Positions 22,480-56,353 of a DNA stretch of 64,000 nucleotides are shown piece by piece (position 1 is the stretch's first letter; each line of letters begins with the position of its first letter). Made by a program: the position numbers and the translations under genes. The notes beneath the pieces were generated by a model. It did no database searches. It was given only the letters and a program-made list of their open reading frames with translations, and was not told the origin of the DNA. This DNA is from Gambelia wislizenii (taxonomy: Eukaryota; Chordata; Lepidosauria; Squamata; Crotaphytidae). The stretch spans positions 73,480,001-73,544,000 of the forward strand of contig JAUMIR010000003.1 of the NCBI GenBank assembly GCA_030847615.1. Direction: 5' to 3'.

Positions 22480-24180
22480 CAGAATAAATGGGCTGATAGA
22501 AGATGAAAGAATATAGACACAGGAATGAGGTTGGCAGGTGACTGTAGATCAGAGGTGGGCAACATGCTCTGTAGGCTGTGTGTGCCCCACATTTTGGTAG
22601 CCCTTGGATTTATCACCACTGCCAATCTATACTGCCAAAAGTCTCAACAGTGCTACAACAGGGAAGAAAAAAAAACTTCCCTTCAGGAAGGGAGAAAGAC
22701 ACTTGCAGGTGAAGTAGTATGGTGAACTGTAATGCAGGAAAGTGATCAGTGGTTACTAACATTTGTAAAGTGATAGAGAACATACTGATCTCCTCCACAC
22801 ACACATGCTGTAGGATCCAGAGTAAGTCTTGGCATGGGAATATGAGGGGCTTTGTGACTCAGCTGTCACCATACCTTATGCCAAAGGAGTTTCCAAATAG
22901 TCAAAAACTGCAAAATCTAAACTAAAACTAAGTAGGCACCAGGTCACTAAACATGCATCTTTTTGGCAGCTCCTGAATATCTTACCTTAGTACAGAATGG
23001 ATGCTCAGTCTGACAGAGGAACCACTCTAGAAATATGTGGATGAAGCTGACAGAGTATATCTACACTGTATAGTTATAGCAGTCTGATAAGGCTAGTAAC
23101 CTTCATGTTCAGGGTTCCTGCCTGAATGGCTGGGCAGAGAGAGATACAGGCTATATCGTACTCCTGGTGTGCTGTCATCATACTGTGTCCTTAAGAGCAG
23201 CTTATGCCCTGCCTTGGTGTTCCAGTCCAGTTAAAGGAAACAATTCACACACATGCACACCTCTGTATGTATGAAATATTAAAGATATTTTGATTAATAC
23301 CAGTTGAGTTTGTCCATTTGTTTTTCTAAAGAAGGGGGTGAGAAGGCTATTGTAACAAGAGGAAAAATCTGACCTTCAGAGAAAGGTAGGATTTTGGCAC
23401 TCTTCCTCCTATCATCAGAAATTAAGGTCTGACGGAACCAGGCTGATCTAGTGGAAGTCCTTCTCCATTTCCTTTAGACAAAGAATCTGAGGTGACAAGT
23501 TATCCTGCCCAGTCAAGTAAAAAAATTAGGGAAAGGAAGGCCTGGTCTATACAGGCAAGAGAATGAAGCAGTGTAGAGATGACAGAATGCTCAGTTTCAT
23601 TTCAAATTGTGGAGGGGAGGTGTATCTCTGTAGCAAAATCTCCTGTACAAGGAGAAAACTTGTTCAAACATAGAGTGAGCTGGAATAGGCACTTGATCTC
23701 AGCAGGCTGCCTGTTTTGGTTTTTTTTTTTTAATTGCAGGATGTATTTACATAGGGAAGCATTTTTTTAAAAATGCCCCCAATTGCAATCTAAAGTGTTA
23801 CAGTTCTTGATTCTACAAGCAAAGGGCTTGTCTACATGTGCAGTATACCCCATCTTGCCTCCTCTGGACATGTTCCAGTTTGTCCACCTAAGCATTAACC
23901 CCAGTGGTTCAAGTGATTAAGCACTATGCCAGTAGGAGCCCTGCCGGCCATATACAGTACTGTCTAAGCAATTTGCAACTAAGAAAAGCAATTTTGTATA
24001 GAATCTCTTCTACAACACAACAATGTTTATTTGAGTAGTCCATTGGGTTTTGTGTTTGATGCTTTTAGATATGACCTATGTCTACCTGAGTGGCCCCAAG
24101 CTGCTGTCTCTGATCCAGCTGAAGCCTGACCATTTCTTTAATCTCTTTTAGGGAACCGTGCTACAAACTGAAGTACAACT
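22480..24180. other. Intergenic sequence, isolated MITE ends
   Basis: At 22552 agaggtgggcaac is the left end of a common squamate MITE, also seen complete at 25115. At 23825 gggcttgtctacatg is another copy of the GGGGCTTGTCTA-type end without a visible partner. No exons found. Confidence 0.45.
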
Positions 24181-24194
24181 ATTGTCTGTTAATG

Positions 24195-24975
24195 TGAAGT
24201 CGAAGGCTTTCATGGCCAGCATCCATAGATTTTCCTTGGGTTTTTTCCCGGGCTGTGAGGCCGTGTTCTGGAATACTTTCTTTCTGACATTTCACCTGCA
24301 TCTGTGACTGGCATCTTCAGAGAATGGTTTTGTAGGAGTGTATGTGGACTTTATATGCTGTGAACCCCTTTTGGGGGGTATATGTAAATTTGTGTAATTG
24401 AATGGTTAGTTTCTGGGTATAGAAATGCAAGGCTCACTAGTGTCTGTTTGGCTAATGGTTGGTTGATGGACCATTATCTTCTGGAACTCCCCCTGTCCCT
24501 GGGTGGAATTCCTTTGTAAGTGTTGGGTTTTTATTCTATTATTCTTCAAAACTGGGAGCCAGATTTTGTTTACTTTTAAGGCTTCTTCGTTCCTGTTGAA
24601 GTTGTCCAGGTGTTTGTGGATTTCAATAGCTTCTCTATGCATTCTGACATGATAATTGTTGGCCTGGTCCAGAATTTCTGTGTTTTTAAATAGCATTTTG
24701 TGTCCAGGTTGGTTTATAGCATGTTCTGCTACTGCTGATTTTTCTGGCTGCCCCAGTCTGCAGTGTCTCTCACGTTCCTTGATTTGTGTTTGCACACTGT
24801 GTTTAGTCGTCCCTATGTAAACTTGTCCACAGCTGCATGGTATGCGGTAAACTCTTGCAGCTGTGAGAGGGTCTCTTTTGTCCTTCACTGAGCGTAGCAT
24901 TTCTTGGAGTTTCTTGGTTAGTCCAAACAATATACAGACCAACCAAGAAACTCCAAGAAATGCTACACTCAGCTG
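24195..24975 (-). mobile_element. Penelope-like element with GIY-YIG endonuclease domain
   Basis: The - strand encodes LRSVKDKRDPL, then the GIY-YIG signature VYRIPCSCGQVYIG with downstream charged residues, [33 protein letters not shown] and EALKVNKIWLPVL. Reverse transcriptase with a C-terminal GIY-YIG domain defines Penelope-like elements. Only the GIY-YIG part and the 3' end remain; the RT is lost by 5' truncation. The 3' region has the common end cttcgacttcaca and a hammerhead-like core. The 5' end is rearranged into a hairpin. Confidence 0.88.
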
Positions 24976-25012
24976 TAACATACAAGAAATGCTACACTCA
25001 GTTGTAACATAC
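24888..25012. repeat. Inverted repeat plus 30-bp direct repeat at the Penelope 5' end
   Basis: The left arm 24888-24923 and the right arm 24937-24974 are nearly perfect inverted copies (gcatttcttggagtttcttg / caagaaactccaagaaatgc) around a short loop. The right arm then overlaps a direct duplication of a 30-bp unit at 24953-24982 and 24983-25012. Confidence 0.88.
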
Positions 25013-25114
25013 ATAATGTCCTGCTTTTTTCTTAGGCTGAACTCCAAAAAAACTTTACAGATAGCAACTATCAAACGTTTTCAGTATGATGTATCAAACC
25101 AAAATTAGATTAAA

Positions 25115-25255
25115 GTAGGGGTGGGCACCTGTGGCCTTCCAGATGACTTTGGCTTATGCCGCTCCCATTAGCCCTGGTCAGTAAAGCCTACAGTGAAGGA
25201 CTGTGAGAGATGTGGTCCAAAGACATCTGAAAGGACACAGTTGTCCTCTCCTGAT
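25115..25255. mobile_element. Small palindromic MITE
   Basis: The left end aggggtgggcacctgtggcc pairs with the right end ggacacagttgtcctctcct. The inner motifs ttccagatg and catctgaaagg are mirrored. It is a diverged member of the squamate family starting gtgggcaac. Confidence 0.65.
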
Positions 25256-25317
25256 TTAAAGGATGTAAGGATTTATCTTCACTATATACATTTGCCTTAG
25301 AAAGCTGACTGCTAGAT

Positions 25318-25495
25318 CTGTTGAACAGTGGAATAGACTTCCTTGGAGGGTGGTGGACCCTCTTTCTTTGGAGGTCTTTAAACAGAGGTTGTATGGGGAT
25401 CCCTCAGGAGTGCTTTAGTTGTGTATTCCTGCATGGCAAGAGGTTGGACCAGATGGCCCTTGCAGTCCTTTTCAACTCTACCTTTCTAAAATTCA
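25318..25495 (+). repeat. CR1 LINE 3' end
   Basis: Translated blocks equal to the CR1 ORF2 C-terminus (SGIDFLGGWW... in a shifted frame) are followed by gaggttggaccagatggccc and ttttcaactctac, the CR1 3' untranslated end. Confidence 0.75.
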
Positions 25496-25499
25496 CTGC

Positions 25500-26470
25500 T
25501 GCTGAATTTGAAGCCGCAAAGAAATGAATCAGATAGGATATATTTTACAGCATGGGTAAGAATTATGCAGCTCATATGCACCATTCTGATCCAAGGCCAT
25601 TTTGTGACCCCTCAGGACCCCAGAGCCAATTTTTTAAAAAAGAATGGGAGAATCATGCCTTCAAGGTGGCATGATTCTACTCTAATAAAAGACTCCCTCC
25701 TTGTTTTAGCAGAATAGCCAAGGGGGGAGGTGTTTGAACCACAAAATGTATCTGGGGGTTGTCTACACCTTTAAAATACTCATTCAATTCAAATAAACTT
25801 TTTGTCTTGTCCTTATGTATCCCTAGAATCCTTATGGTGCTGTTTCCCCCCCTCAGATGACAGATCCTTCTGGGATTATTTACTTGCTGGTTCATGTTAA
25901 TAAATCTGTTACTTATAAGACAGTTTTGTATAGTATTTCTACTGGGTACAGCATGTGAATTACACTGTCAAGGTAATCACTTAATATATAGAGCTATTTT
26001 TATTTCATTATATATTTTTAAAATCTAGAATCTAATTTGTACTATACCCCTTGAAGCCATTGTGCTAAATTGAACTTTAATTTTATTTTTCTGCATTAAA
26101 TTTTCCATTTGGTGATGATCTTTGGTTTCAGCAAATAAAGTATTGAGTGACTGAATGACTGATTGACTGCACTTTACTAGAATGTGACTGAAAAGTATTG
26201 ATTACTTCCAGAAAATCTATCAGTTTACCAACTATGAGTAATAGCAATTGGAAATCAACATTTCTGTAGATCCCTCCCACCCTCACACAGGATTGCTTAA
26301 AGAACAATAGGTGGAAGGAAAAGAAGTAATCTTTCATTCCAGACAAAATAGCTAATAGTACAAAATTATTGATAGCAACACTCTAAGCAGAAGTACACAG
26401 CTGACACATTGTGTTGGGTCCCACTCCCCACCTCAAAGGATACATGCCCACTCAGTCCCTCAGTTGATGA
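25500..26470. other. Intergenic sequence without assigned features
   Basis: AT-rich DNA around 25980-26150 and no conserved open frames. Confidence 0.5.
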
Positions 26471-26479
26471 GTAAAGGAG

Positions 26480-26672
26480 TTCTTCTGTTTAGAAATGATG
26501 GGAAGCACCACATATGCTTTGCATACATAAATTCCCAGTGTCCCCAGGCAGGGCTAAGGAAAAATCCTGCCTTAAACTCTGGATGGCAATTGCTGCCAGA
26601 CAGAATTTATAATACTGGACTAGATGGACCAGCGGTCTGACTCAGATTTAGGCAACCTATGTTCCTATGTTG
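26480..26672 (+). repeat. SINE (tRNA-derived) remnant
   Basis: It has a decayed head (atatgctttgcatacataaa) and a well-preserved 3' part: aatactggactagatggacc, gtctgactcag and ctatgttcctatg. The same 3' part appears antisense at 49735-49830. Confidence 0.6.
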
Positions 26673-26737
26673 CTATCTTCGACAGATGAAAAAAAAATCA
26701 TGTATGCAGATAACACAGAATGCCCATTGAGCCTGGG

Positions 26738-26918
26738 GGCCCATTCACACTACAGTATTACAGTATAGCACTATTTAACTGCTGTGGCTCCATCCTATGG
26801 AATCCTGGGGTTTGTAATGTGATGAAGGAGTGGAGTGCTCTGGCTGATAATTCTAGATACCCCTCTCTGTATGCCAGTCCCAGTAATAGCACTATAATTC
26901 TGTAGTATGAATTGGGCC
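26738..26918. mobile_element. Palindromic MITE
   Basis: The left end ggcccattcacactacag is inverted at the right (ctgtagtatgaattgggcc). The core holds gaatcctggggtttgtaat and cagtcccagtaatagc. It belongs with 38851-39030, and more distantly with 7097-7299. Confidence 0.8.
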
Positions 26919-26919
26919 T

Positions 26920-27720
26920 TGCATAGATAATGGGAAGTTGGAAAGGTCAGCCTTGTTCTTCAATATGTCTGTATTTGACATAATTCAATACCTAATGAGC
27001 CCATGGATTTGGGTCCCATCATTCACCTGGAGGTCTGAGCCAGAGGCACTGGGCTATGGGTTCTCCAGCAAAGTTGTGCTGAGTGCAATATGAGAAACTG
27101 AGCCAGCCCAATGAACACACACCTACCTGCCTCTGCTTGGTGAGGAGGGGTGGCACATGGACAGGAGGCACTGCCTTCTGCCCCAGGCCACTTTCATTCC
27201 ACAACCCACTCCTGTTTATTTTAAAGCAATGTTGCTTTTTTGGGACATCGTTAGCCCACAGGTGTGTAGTGTTTCAAACCAGTTGCACTGTTAGTAGTTA
27301 ACTTAGAAAAACAAAGCTGCTAGTGCTCATGTCTGCTTTGGAGCCAAGAAGGGTACTCCAAAAAGCCCCACATCATACCCTTCAGTAGGTGGTGGGGGGA
27401 CAGGCTTCAGTTCTTCAGCATAAAGGGGGAGGCACTCTGTACATGCTTAGCGGTGCTTTCTACATATATTCCGGGACTTGAACCTGATGCTGAAAATGGA
27501 TTGCTGGTTCAATCTTAGCACAAATGGAATGCACTGCAGAAGACACCACAGCTCCTGAGTCCCCCTTCTTTTTGTGAGGTTTTGATCAAATTTCTAGACA
27601 GCAGCGAGAGTTAGGCTACTTCAGACCCCTGTTTACCCTTCAGTTAATAAATGAACAGGAATCCACACAACTTTCCAAATGTGCAGAAGCTTTGAGTGAT
27701 TCTGGCTCCAGGAACTCAGA
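26920..27720. other. Region upstream of CPN1, no repeat assigned
   Basis: Mostly unique sequence. The stretch gttaataaatgaac at 27643-27656 loosely resembles a hepatic HNF1 site (GTTAATNATTAAC) but with a 2-bp rather than 1-bp spacer. Confidence 0.35.
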
Positions 27721-27725
27721 GAGGT

Positions 27726-27790
27726 GTGTGTGCACACGTGCATGTGTGTGTGTGTGTGTGCGCGCGCGCATGTGTATGTGTGTGTGTGTA
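27726..27790 (+). repeat. Alternating purine-pyrimidine tract (TG/CG)n
   Basis: Runs of TG, a CGCGCGCGC core and more TG make a roughly 65-bp stretch of nearly strict purine-pyrimidine alternation. It ends about 37 bp before the candidate TATA box of CPN1. Confidence 0.9.
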
Positions 27791-27826
27791 TAGTTAGAGA
27801 GTGAGAGCAAGGCAAAAGCTCAGCAT

Positions 27827-27832
27827 TATAAA
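27827..27832 (+). promoter_or_regulatory. CPN1: Candidate TATA box of CPN1
   Basis: TATAAA in the context cattataaatcc, 195 bp upstream of the CPN1 ATG. If used, transcription would start near 27857, giving a 5' leader of about 170 nt without an intron. This rests on motif and position only. Confidence 0.45.
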
Positions 27833-28027
27833 TCCTTCCTGAGCTGAGAGGGGCATTCACAGAGATACCCCTCCCACCACAACCACCACAGGTGAAGAGT
27901 GGGCTGGCACTTAGCTGTGAAACTGGAGAGAGCTGGCTCAAGGGTGTACTTTAATTCCTGATAGGAAAGGAGCTCAGGAGTGTTTCATCTCCTCAGTGTA
28001 AAGAGCTGCTCGCCCACCTACAGGAGG

Positions 28028-50858
<22,831 letters not shown>

Positions 50859-51002
50859 AGGCAGACCTCAAAGAGATGGAAGCAGATGGAATGGAGCCAT
50901 GTATAACATAAGAAGTTGATAATGCTGGCGGATGAACTTTCTAAGAGGCACCCACGTTCTCTCTTGTCTCCTGCAAACATGAAATGAGTGGAGACCTTGT
51001 TT

Positions 51003-51008
51003 ATTAAA
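51003..51008 (+). terminator. CPN1: Candidate CPN1 poly(A) signal (ATTAAA)
   Basis: ATTAAA about 145 bp after the CPN1 stop codon, followed within 30 bp by T-rich sequence. It is the commonest variant of AATAAA. The assignment rests on position only. Confidence 0.45.
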
Positions 51009-51754
51009 TGTCTAATATTTAACTTTGCTGCAGACTCTTTCAGAAGGAGGACAGTCATTCGACTCTTCAGTTCTATGGTCTTCTGACCAGTCACAGACTT
51101 TAAAAATTCTCAACTTGCTTTTTCTGCATTGCCCTACCAGTAGACTTAGTTTCACCTGCAGCCTGTGTAACTGCCCTGATATATGGCCATAAAGTAGTTT
51201 ATAGAACAGGCGAGAAATACCAGACATTAAAAATGGGGTGTGGTTCCAACTGGTTCCATTATTCATTACAATTTGTAAATGTAGCTTATTGCCTTTACTC
51301 ATTTCAAGTTTTCAAAAAAGTAACTAATCGAATTGATCATGGTGGTACTCGTTACTTCCATTCCTTTAATAATAATAATAATAATGTAAAACAGTAAGAA
51401 AATGGCCTAAATCTTGGGGAAATGCCCTTGGAATGACCCACTAGAATTTTTCCCACACCATCATAATGAGTAACAATTGCTTAATATGGGAGGACGGAGT
51501 AGCAACATTACCAGTCATTATGTATTACTTTCAAAAAGCTCATCACTACCCCCTGTTACTCACAAAGTAAGGCTTGCAGGTAACATTGCTACTTGTAAGG
51601 TATCACTTCTAGGTTTTGTATGTGAAAGAGAGTGGGGGGGGGAGGAGGGAGAGCTTTTGGGTCCTTGTGCAGAGTGATGTATGCAATTAGGTATCATATA
51701 ACATCTAAGCTGTTATATATTAATGGATGATGTTCTTACATCTTACTCAAGTAT

Positions 51755-51998
51755 TGTTGTTACATGCTTTTTAGTCAACTCCAATTTACTCTGAACCTAT
51801 TATAAGGTATTTTTAGGGAGATTGATTCAGAGGAGGTTTGCAACTACAGTACCTTCCTCCAATGTCTTCTTCTAATGCAAAGGTAATTTGATTTGTCCAA
51901 GGTCATCTAGTGGGTTTCCATGGCTGAACAGAGATTTGGACCCTGATCTTCAAGAGTCGTAGTCCAACACTCAAACCACTGCACCATACAGGCTCACA
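51755..51998 (-). repeat. CORE-SINE (MIR type), diverged
   Basis: ttgttgttacatgctttttagtc at the left and gagtcgtagtccaacactcaaaccac at the right bracket ttgtccaaggtcatctagtggg. Same family as 49250 and 61301, more diverged. Confidence 0.85.
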
Positions 51999-51999
51999 T

Positions 52000-53805
52000 A
52001 CTTCCCAAGTATGGAGGTTAGGTTATCCTGAAGCGGCCCCATTTTGTTTCTTCCTTTGCTGCAGGCCTCCCAATGTATTGCTGCCCAATAATATGCTTTC
52101 CCTTATTACCTTATACTGTCTTGAGCTGCAACTATTTTAGATTTTCCTGCAAGGACAACCTATCAGGCCCCATCCAAGAATCTTGTTTGTCCTTTTTGAT
52201 GTGTTGAGGATGCAATTTAAAGTATACTTGCTAAGAAATAAATCTCATTGACTTCCAAAGAAACATGTTTAGGATTGGGTTGTGAGATTTATTATCAACT
52301 GAAACTTTTTAACTTAATAAATGGATCTGTGAGTCCCTGTATTTGAAATGTAAATAAGGGGTGAAGACAGACATAATATTTGTAGAGCAGAAGGGTTGAT
52401 TTAGAAGCACTCTAACCATATTTAGTGCAAACATACATTTATTTACTTGGGACAATTTCTGAAGAAACCAGTTCTCCCGCTGTTCATCATAGTATGTTCT
52501 GAATAGCAAAAAGCTTTTTGCAGACAGTGCAGATTGGCTAGAACCTGTGATGATACTAACATACCCCCTGCTTGAAACTGCAAAGCAGTTCTGCACCTGT
52601 TTTTAAAATGCTTGCAGGTTTGGTTGGTGCTTTTTGAAAAGAAAGGTTAATGCATAACAAATACATCTGCTGATTGGCCAGTATATCTGAAGCAAGGGAT
52701 AAATCAGACTGACAGGTGGAAGAGAATTCTGTTTGCTCCTATGTCTGTCATGCAAATTGCAAATGCAGACTATGGCCAAAGAACTCTAGCCACTCTTTAA
52801 ATTTTATGTCTTTACCTGATATGTTCTATGTCTGAGCTTTCAGAAAGACCTCTTTTACTACAGCCCTGCCATCAAATGCATTTCAGTAAGATTCCATTAT
52901 AATGAGTCATCTAGTTTTTAAAGGATATTTATGAGTAAAATGGCCCTGAGATAGCCTCTTGTTCTTTCATTCACCAGAAATCACCTTCTATCTATTTCTC
53001 CAGAAAGAGAGAGAAGAGAAAGAATGTACTGTATAAATTGCTTAAAATACATTAATATCATAATTACAGTGACAACAAAATAAGACTTTAAACCATATAA
53101 AACAACTATTATGTGAGAATGCCTACAGAATGATAAACATTTATAACGATTACAAAATATAACCGTTGAGGCAAACTCACAAAATTAGCTATTGGCTATA
53201 TGCCTATCTACCATGGGCAGGCCAGATTCCTTCATTATGTATTCACAATGTTTGGCTGCTCTGTAAATGACATAAAAATGGAGGAAGGGAAAGGGAGAGA
53301 AAAAGGAAAGTAGCAGCACCTTTAAGACTAACTGGTTTTTATTTTAGCATGAGTTTTTGTGGCTATAAGCCCATTTCTTCAGATGTTATTCACGCAGGTC
53401 AGGGGTTCTGGTTTTTTTTGGGGGGGGGGAGGATGGAACTGTTTGAAAATGTTTCATACTGGCTGGTGCACTCCTTTCCTGATATTTTAATGCAAATTCC
53501 ATGAAAGAAGTAATAGAGAAGCCCTTGACAGTTCCTTTCTCCACACAAATACAGTGCCTGTGTTTGCAATAATAGCCCTTTAAAACCATTCACAGGTTAG
53601 CAACAATCCCCCCTCCTCCACCCAGTACCCATAGATCAGGCCTTCCCTATATGGTTACAAATCCCCTTCTTAAATCAGCAGGATTACCTCTGTAGAAATG
53701 GTGCTTCTGGACATTGTGCAGAAAGAGATCGGCAGTCTGAGAGTTCCAATCAGAAAGCGAAATCTCAAGCGGAAAGTAAGCTGAAGGACAGAGGCCATGA
53801 ATGTC
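52000..53805. other. Intergenic DNA downstream of CPN1
   Basis: No conserved exons. At 53310-53390 agcagcacctttaagactaac ... cccatttcttcagatg matches a 3'-terminal segment common in reptile Penelope-like or SINE repeats. Class uncertain. Confidence 0.45.
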
Positions 53806-53809
53806 TTAT

Positions 53810-54085
53810 GGCCCTCACATCCTGAAGCAGGGCCCCCGGGCAGCCCCCCTACCTAATTCTAAGGTTAAGGGCAGCGAGATGTTCTACAGGATTTAGGATA
53901 CAAATTAAAATAAGTCAGTTTAAATGATTACACCAAAGTGATATCTATATATATATATTTTAAAAAACTAAATAGATTTATGTAATAAAAATTTACAGTA
54001 ATACCAGGCCAGGCTCCCCTCCTAATCCTGGGACCCCAGGCCCCCAAGTGAGAGCCCTGTCAGCTCCCTGCTTATGGGGGCCATG
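53810..54085. repeat. Interspersed repeat, pair with 34775-35060
   Basis: Collinear with the first copy: ctaaggttaagggcagcga, ttaaaataagtcagtttaaatgat and ccctcctaatcctggg. It includes a short (TA)n expansion absent from the other copy. Confidence 0.8.
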
Positions 54086-54186
54086 TCTTTGCTTTCCAGC
54101 AACCAAAGGTGCTTCCAGATTGGTAGCTCCTAGTGCTACTAGTCAAAAGATCTTGCACAGCTGTTTCATCTTTTCCTCCTTAAATG

Positions 54187-54250
54187 TGTGTGTGTGTGTA
54201 CGCGCGCGCGTGTGCGTGTGTGCGCGCGTGCGCGCGTGTGTGAGTACGTG
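54187..54250 (+). repeat. Alternating (TG)/(CG) tract
   Basis: Roughly 60 bp of nearly strict purine-pyrimidine alternation with several CGCGCG cores, similar in make-up to 27726-27790. Confidence 0.9.
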
Positions 54251-54284
54251 TAAAGAAAAATGATCCAAGAAGAGATGGAAAACA

Positions 54285-54630
54285 TAATAATAATAATTAA
54301 TAATATTTATTTCTTACCTGCCTCTCCCCATGGATTCAAGTGGGGAACAAAACAGATCAACATACTGTGAGCCCAATACAACACCCACTAAAACACATCT
54401 ATTAAAACACATAACATCAATCTAAAAAGCAAACGTGACAAAACCCCATTAAAACAATTAATCCTTATTTTAAAATCATAACTGAAAATCCACAATTTAA
54501 AAATTATCTGGATAGGTTTGCCAGAAGAGATTGATCTTTAATGCTGTTTTGAATTCGTACAGCGTATTCAGCTGTCTAATCTCTTCTGGCAGGTTGTTCC
54601 AGAGTCTAGGGGCAGCTAAAGAGAAATTCC
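54285..54630 (-). repeat. L2-type LINE 3' end, antisense
   Basis: The left edge has (AAT)n and the antisense 3' tail. At 54500-54630 the - strand reads FSLAAPRLWNNLPEEIRQLN and YEFKTALKINLF, then stops: the L2 ORF2 C-terminus, as at 29880. Confidence 0.85.
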
Positions 54631-54715
54631 TCTGGATGTAAACATCGTATGGTTACAATGGAAGATGAGGCCTGGATTGCTTCCTCCACTCCGCAGTTCT
54701 GTGAATGAAGCTGGG

Positions 54716-54940
54716 CAGGGCCGGTTTAAGGCACCAGTGGTCTCAGCATCTGCAGGGGGGCCCATCATTGTGGGGGGCCCATAGTAACTCTCCTCTTGCA
54801 AAAACATTATTAGTAATAATCTGAATATCATGTACTGTGAATAGCTTAGGTTGAGTTAGGTTACATTGACCTGAGATAAACATATGGGGCCCCCAAAATA
54901 AAGCATTGCAGGGCCCCCAAAATTCCTTAAACTGGTCCTG
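54716..54940. mobile_element. hAT-like MITE with perfect 8-bp target duplication
   Basis: 225 bp with inverted ends CAGGGCCGGTTTAAGG / CCTTAAACTGGTCCTG and aagctggg on both sides (54708-54715 and 54941-54948). Inside are paired ggggggcccat and atggggccccc arms. The 8-bp duplication points to a hAT-type transposase. Confidence 0.9.
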
Positions 54941-54949
54941 AAGCTGGGA

Positions 54950-56350
54950 GATTGCACATTATAAACCTCAAACATTTGGCTGTAAGCATCCTGAGGATAT
55001 AAAGGTGAGCACATATCGCCCTCTTCTGGCCACTGGGGAGCATGGCTATGGAAAAAGGTTCTCACTGGTTGTAAACATCAAGAGTGTTTGTTGGAAGTTT
55101 CCCCATGTATTGCAACAGTCTTCTTTACAAAGAAAAAATGACAAAAACAAAATAACGAAACCCTTGCCAAACTCTCTAGTATTCTGAATAGTAAGTGCTA
55201 ACTCTTAGCTTAAAGTATGTGATCACTTAGTAGCAGATCATGCAGATGTGATGCGGTTATTCCGAGAAATGTCATGTATTAAAAGATTTTTATTACTAAT
55301 GCTGCTACTGCATCTGCTATGATTTATATGCCATTATATATCACAGTCACATTTAGATCTTTTTCAGTTTGTATTATGCCTCTTACAGATGTGGAACTGA
55401 GGCTGAAAGGTGGTGACTCATCCAAGCTTATAAAAAGAACATGGCTCTCCACTGGGCCACTCTGCCTTTTATTCTTGGACATCTGTGTGTTTTAAAAGTC
55501 CATAGTCATGTTCCTTGGCTTTTGGGAGATGCATTATGGGAAACTTCATGCTTTCCTTTCAAGCTATTTAGATTTTCCATACTAAATACCTTGGAAGAAC
55601 AACAAATACGGTACTCTCATCTTCCTAATTCACCTCAAATGAGTATTGCTTTGAGAAATATAGCAATTAAGAATAGTTGCAGTAGAGCTAATGTTACAAA
55701 AGCAACTCTTCTGCTCAGACTTTGGGTAAATCTGAATTAAGTGTGTATTGATATGTAGTGGCAGTCACTTAATTACCAAGCAAAATTTGGGAATAAGTTC
55801 CATCAAATATGGGGGGATGGGAACTTAGTTCTGAGTCATGCATTGCTTTTAATTGTGTAAATTTTTATACCTCCAATAGTTTGAAGACTATTTTGCAGCT
55901 GTTCCCTCCCCCCCTTTTCCTTTCTTTCCAACCTTCTCCATAAATGGCCACTTTTTACAGTCCTTCATACATGGTAAAGAAACAGAGGAGGAATCTTAAG
56001 AAAGTCCAGAAAAGAAAAGAGGCTACATCCTCCCCTGTCTCCGATAACTGCAAAGACTACAGCAGGAGCTCTGTTCTCAGCTTGGCAGTATGCATAAGCC
56101 AGTCTTGAATGCCAAGTCTCTGCCATTTTCATTTATACCCACTTTTGCAATGCATGGCACCTGGCACAGTATTTAGCAGTTCAGGAATTATGGAGTTTTC
56201 ACAGAATCCCACTAAAGTGATACATTCCTCCATTGCTTTGACATTTGCTTAGAAAGGCAGGTTACAAATTTTAGTCTGAAGCAGCCTCCTGCATATTGTT
56301 GGGCTACAGTTCTGGTTATTCTTCAGCTTTGTTGCCCTAATCTAAATATA
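54950..56350. other. Intergenic, no assigned feature
   Basis: No conserved frame or recognisable repeat; a C-run at 55907-55915. Confidence 0.5.
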
Positions 56351-56353
56351 CAA

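Noticed and set aside
24406..25074. 222-codon - strand frame as a possible nuclease gene
   Set aside because: The GIY-YIG domain and 3' blocks belong to a Penelope-like element. The RT part is missing and the 5' end is rearranged.
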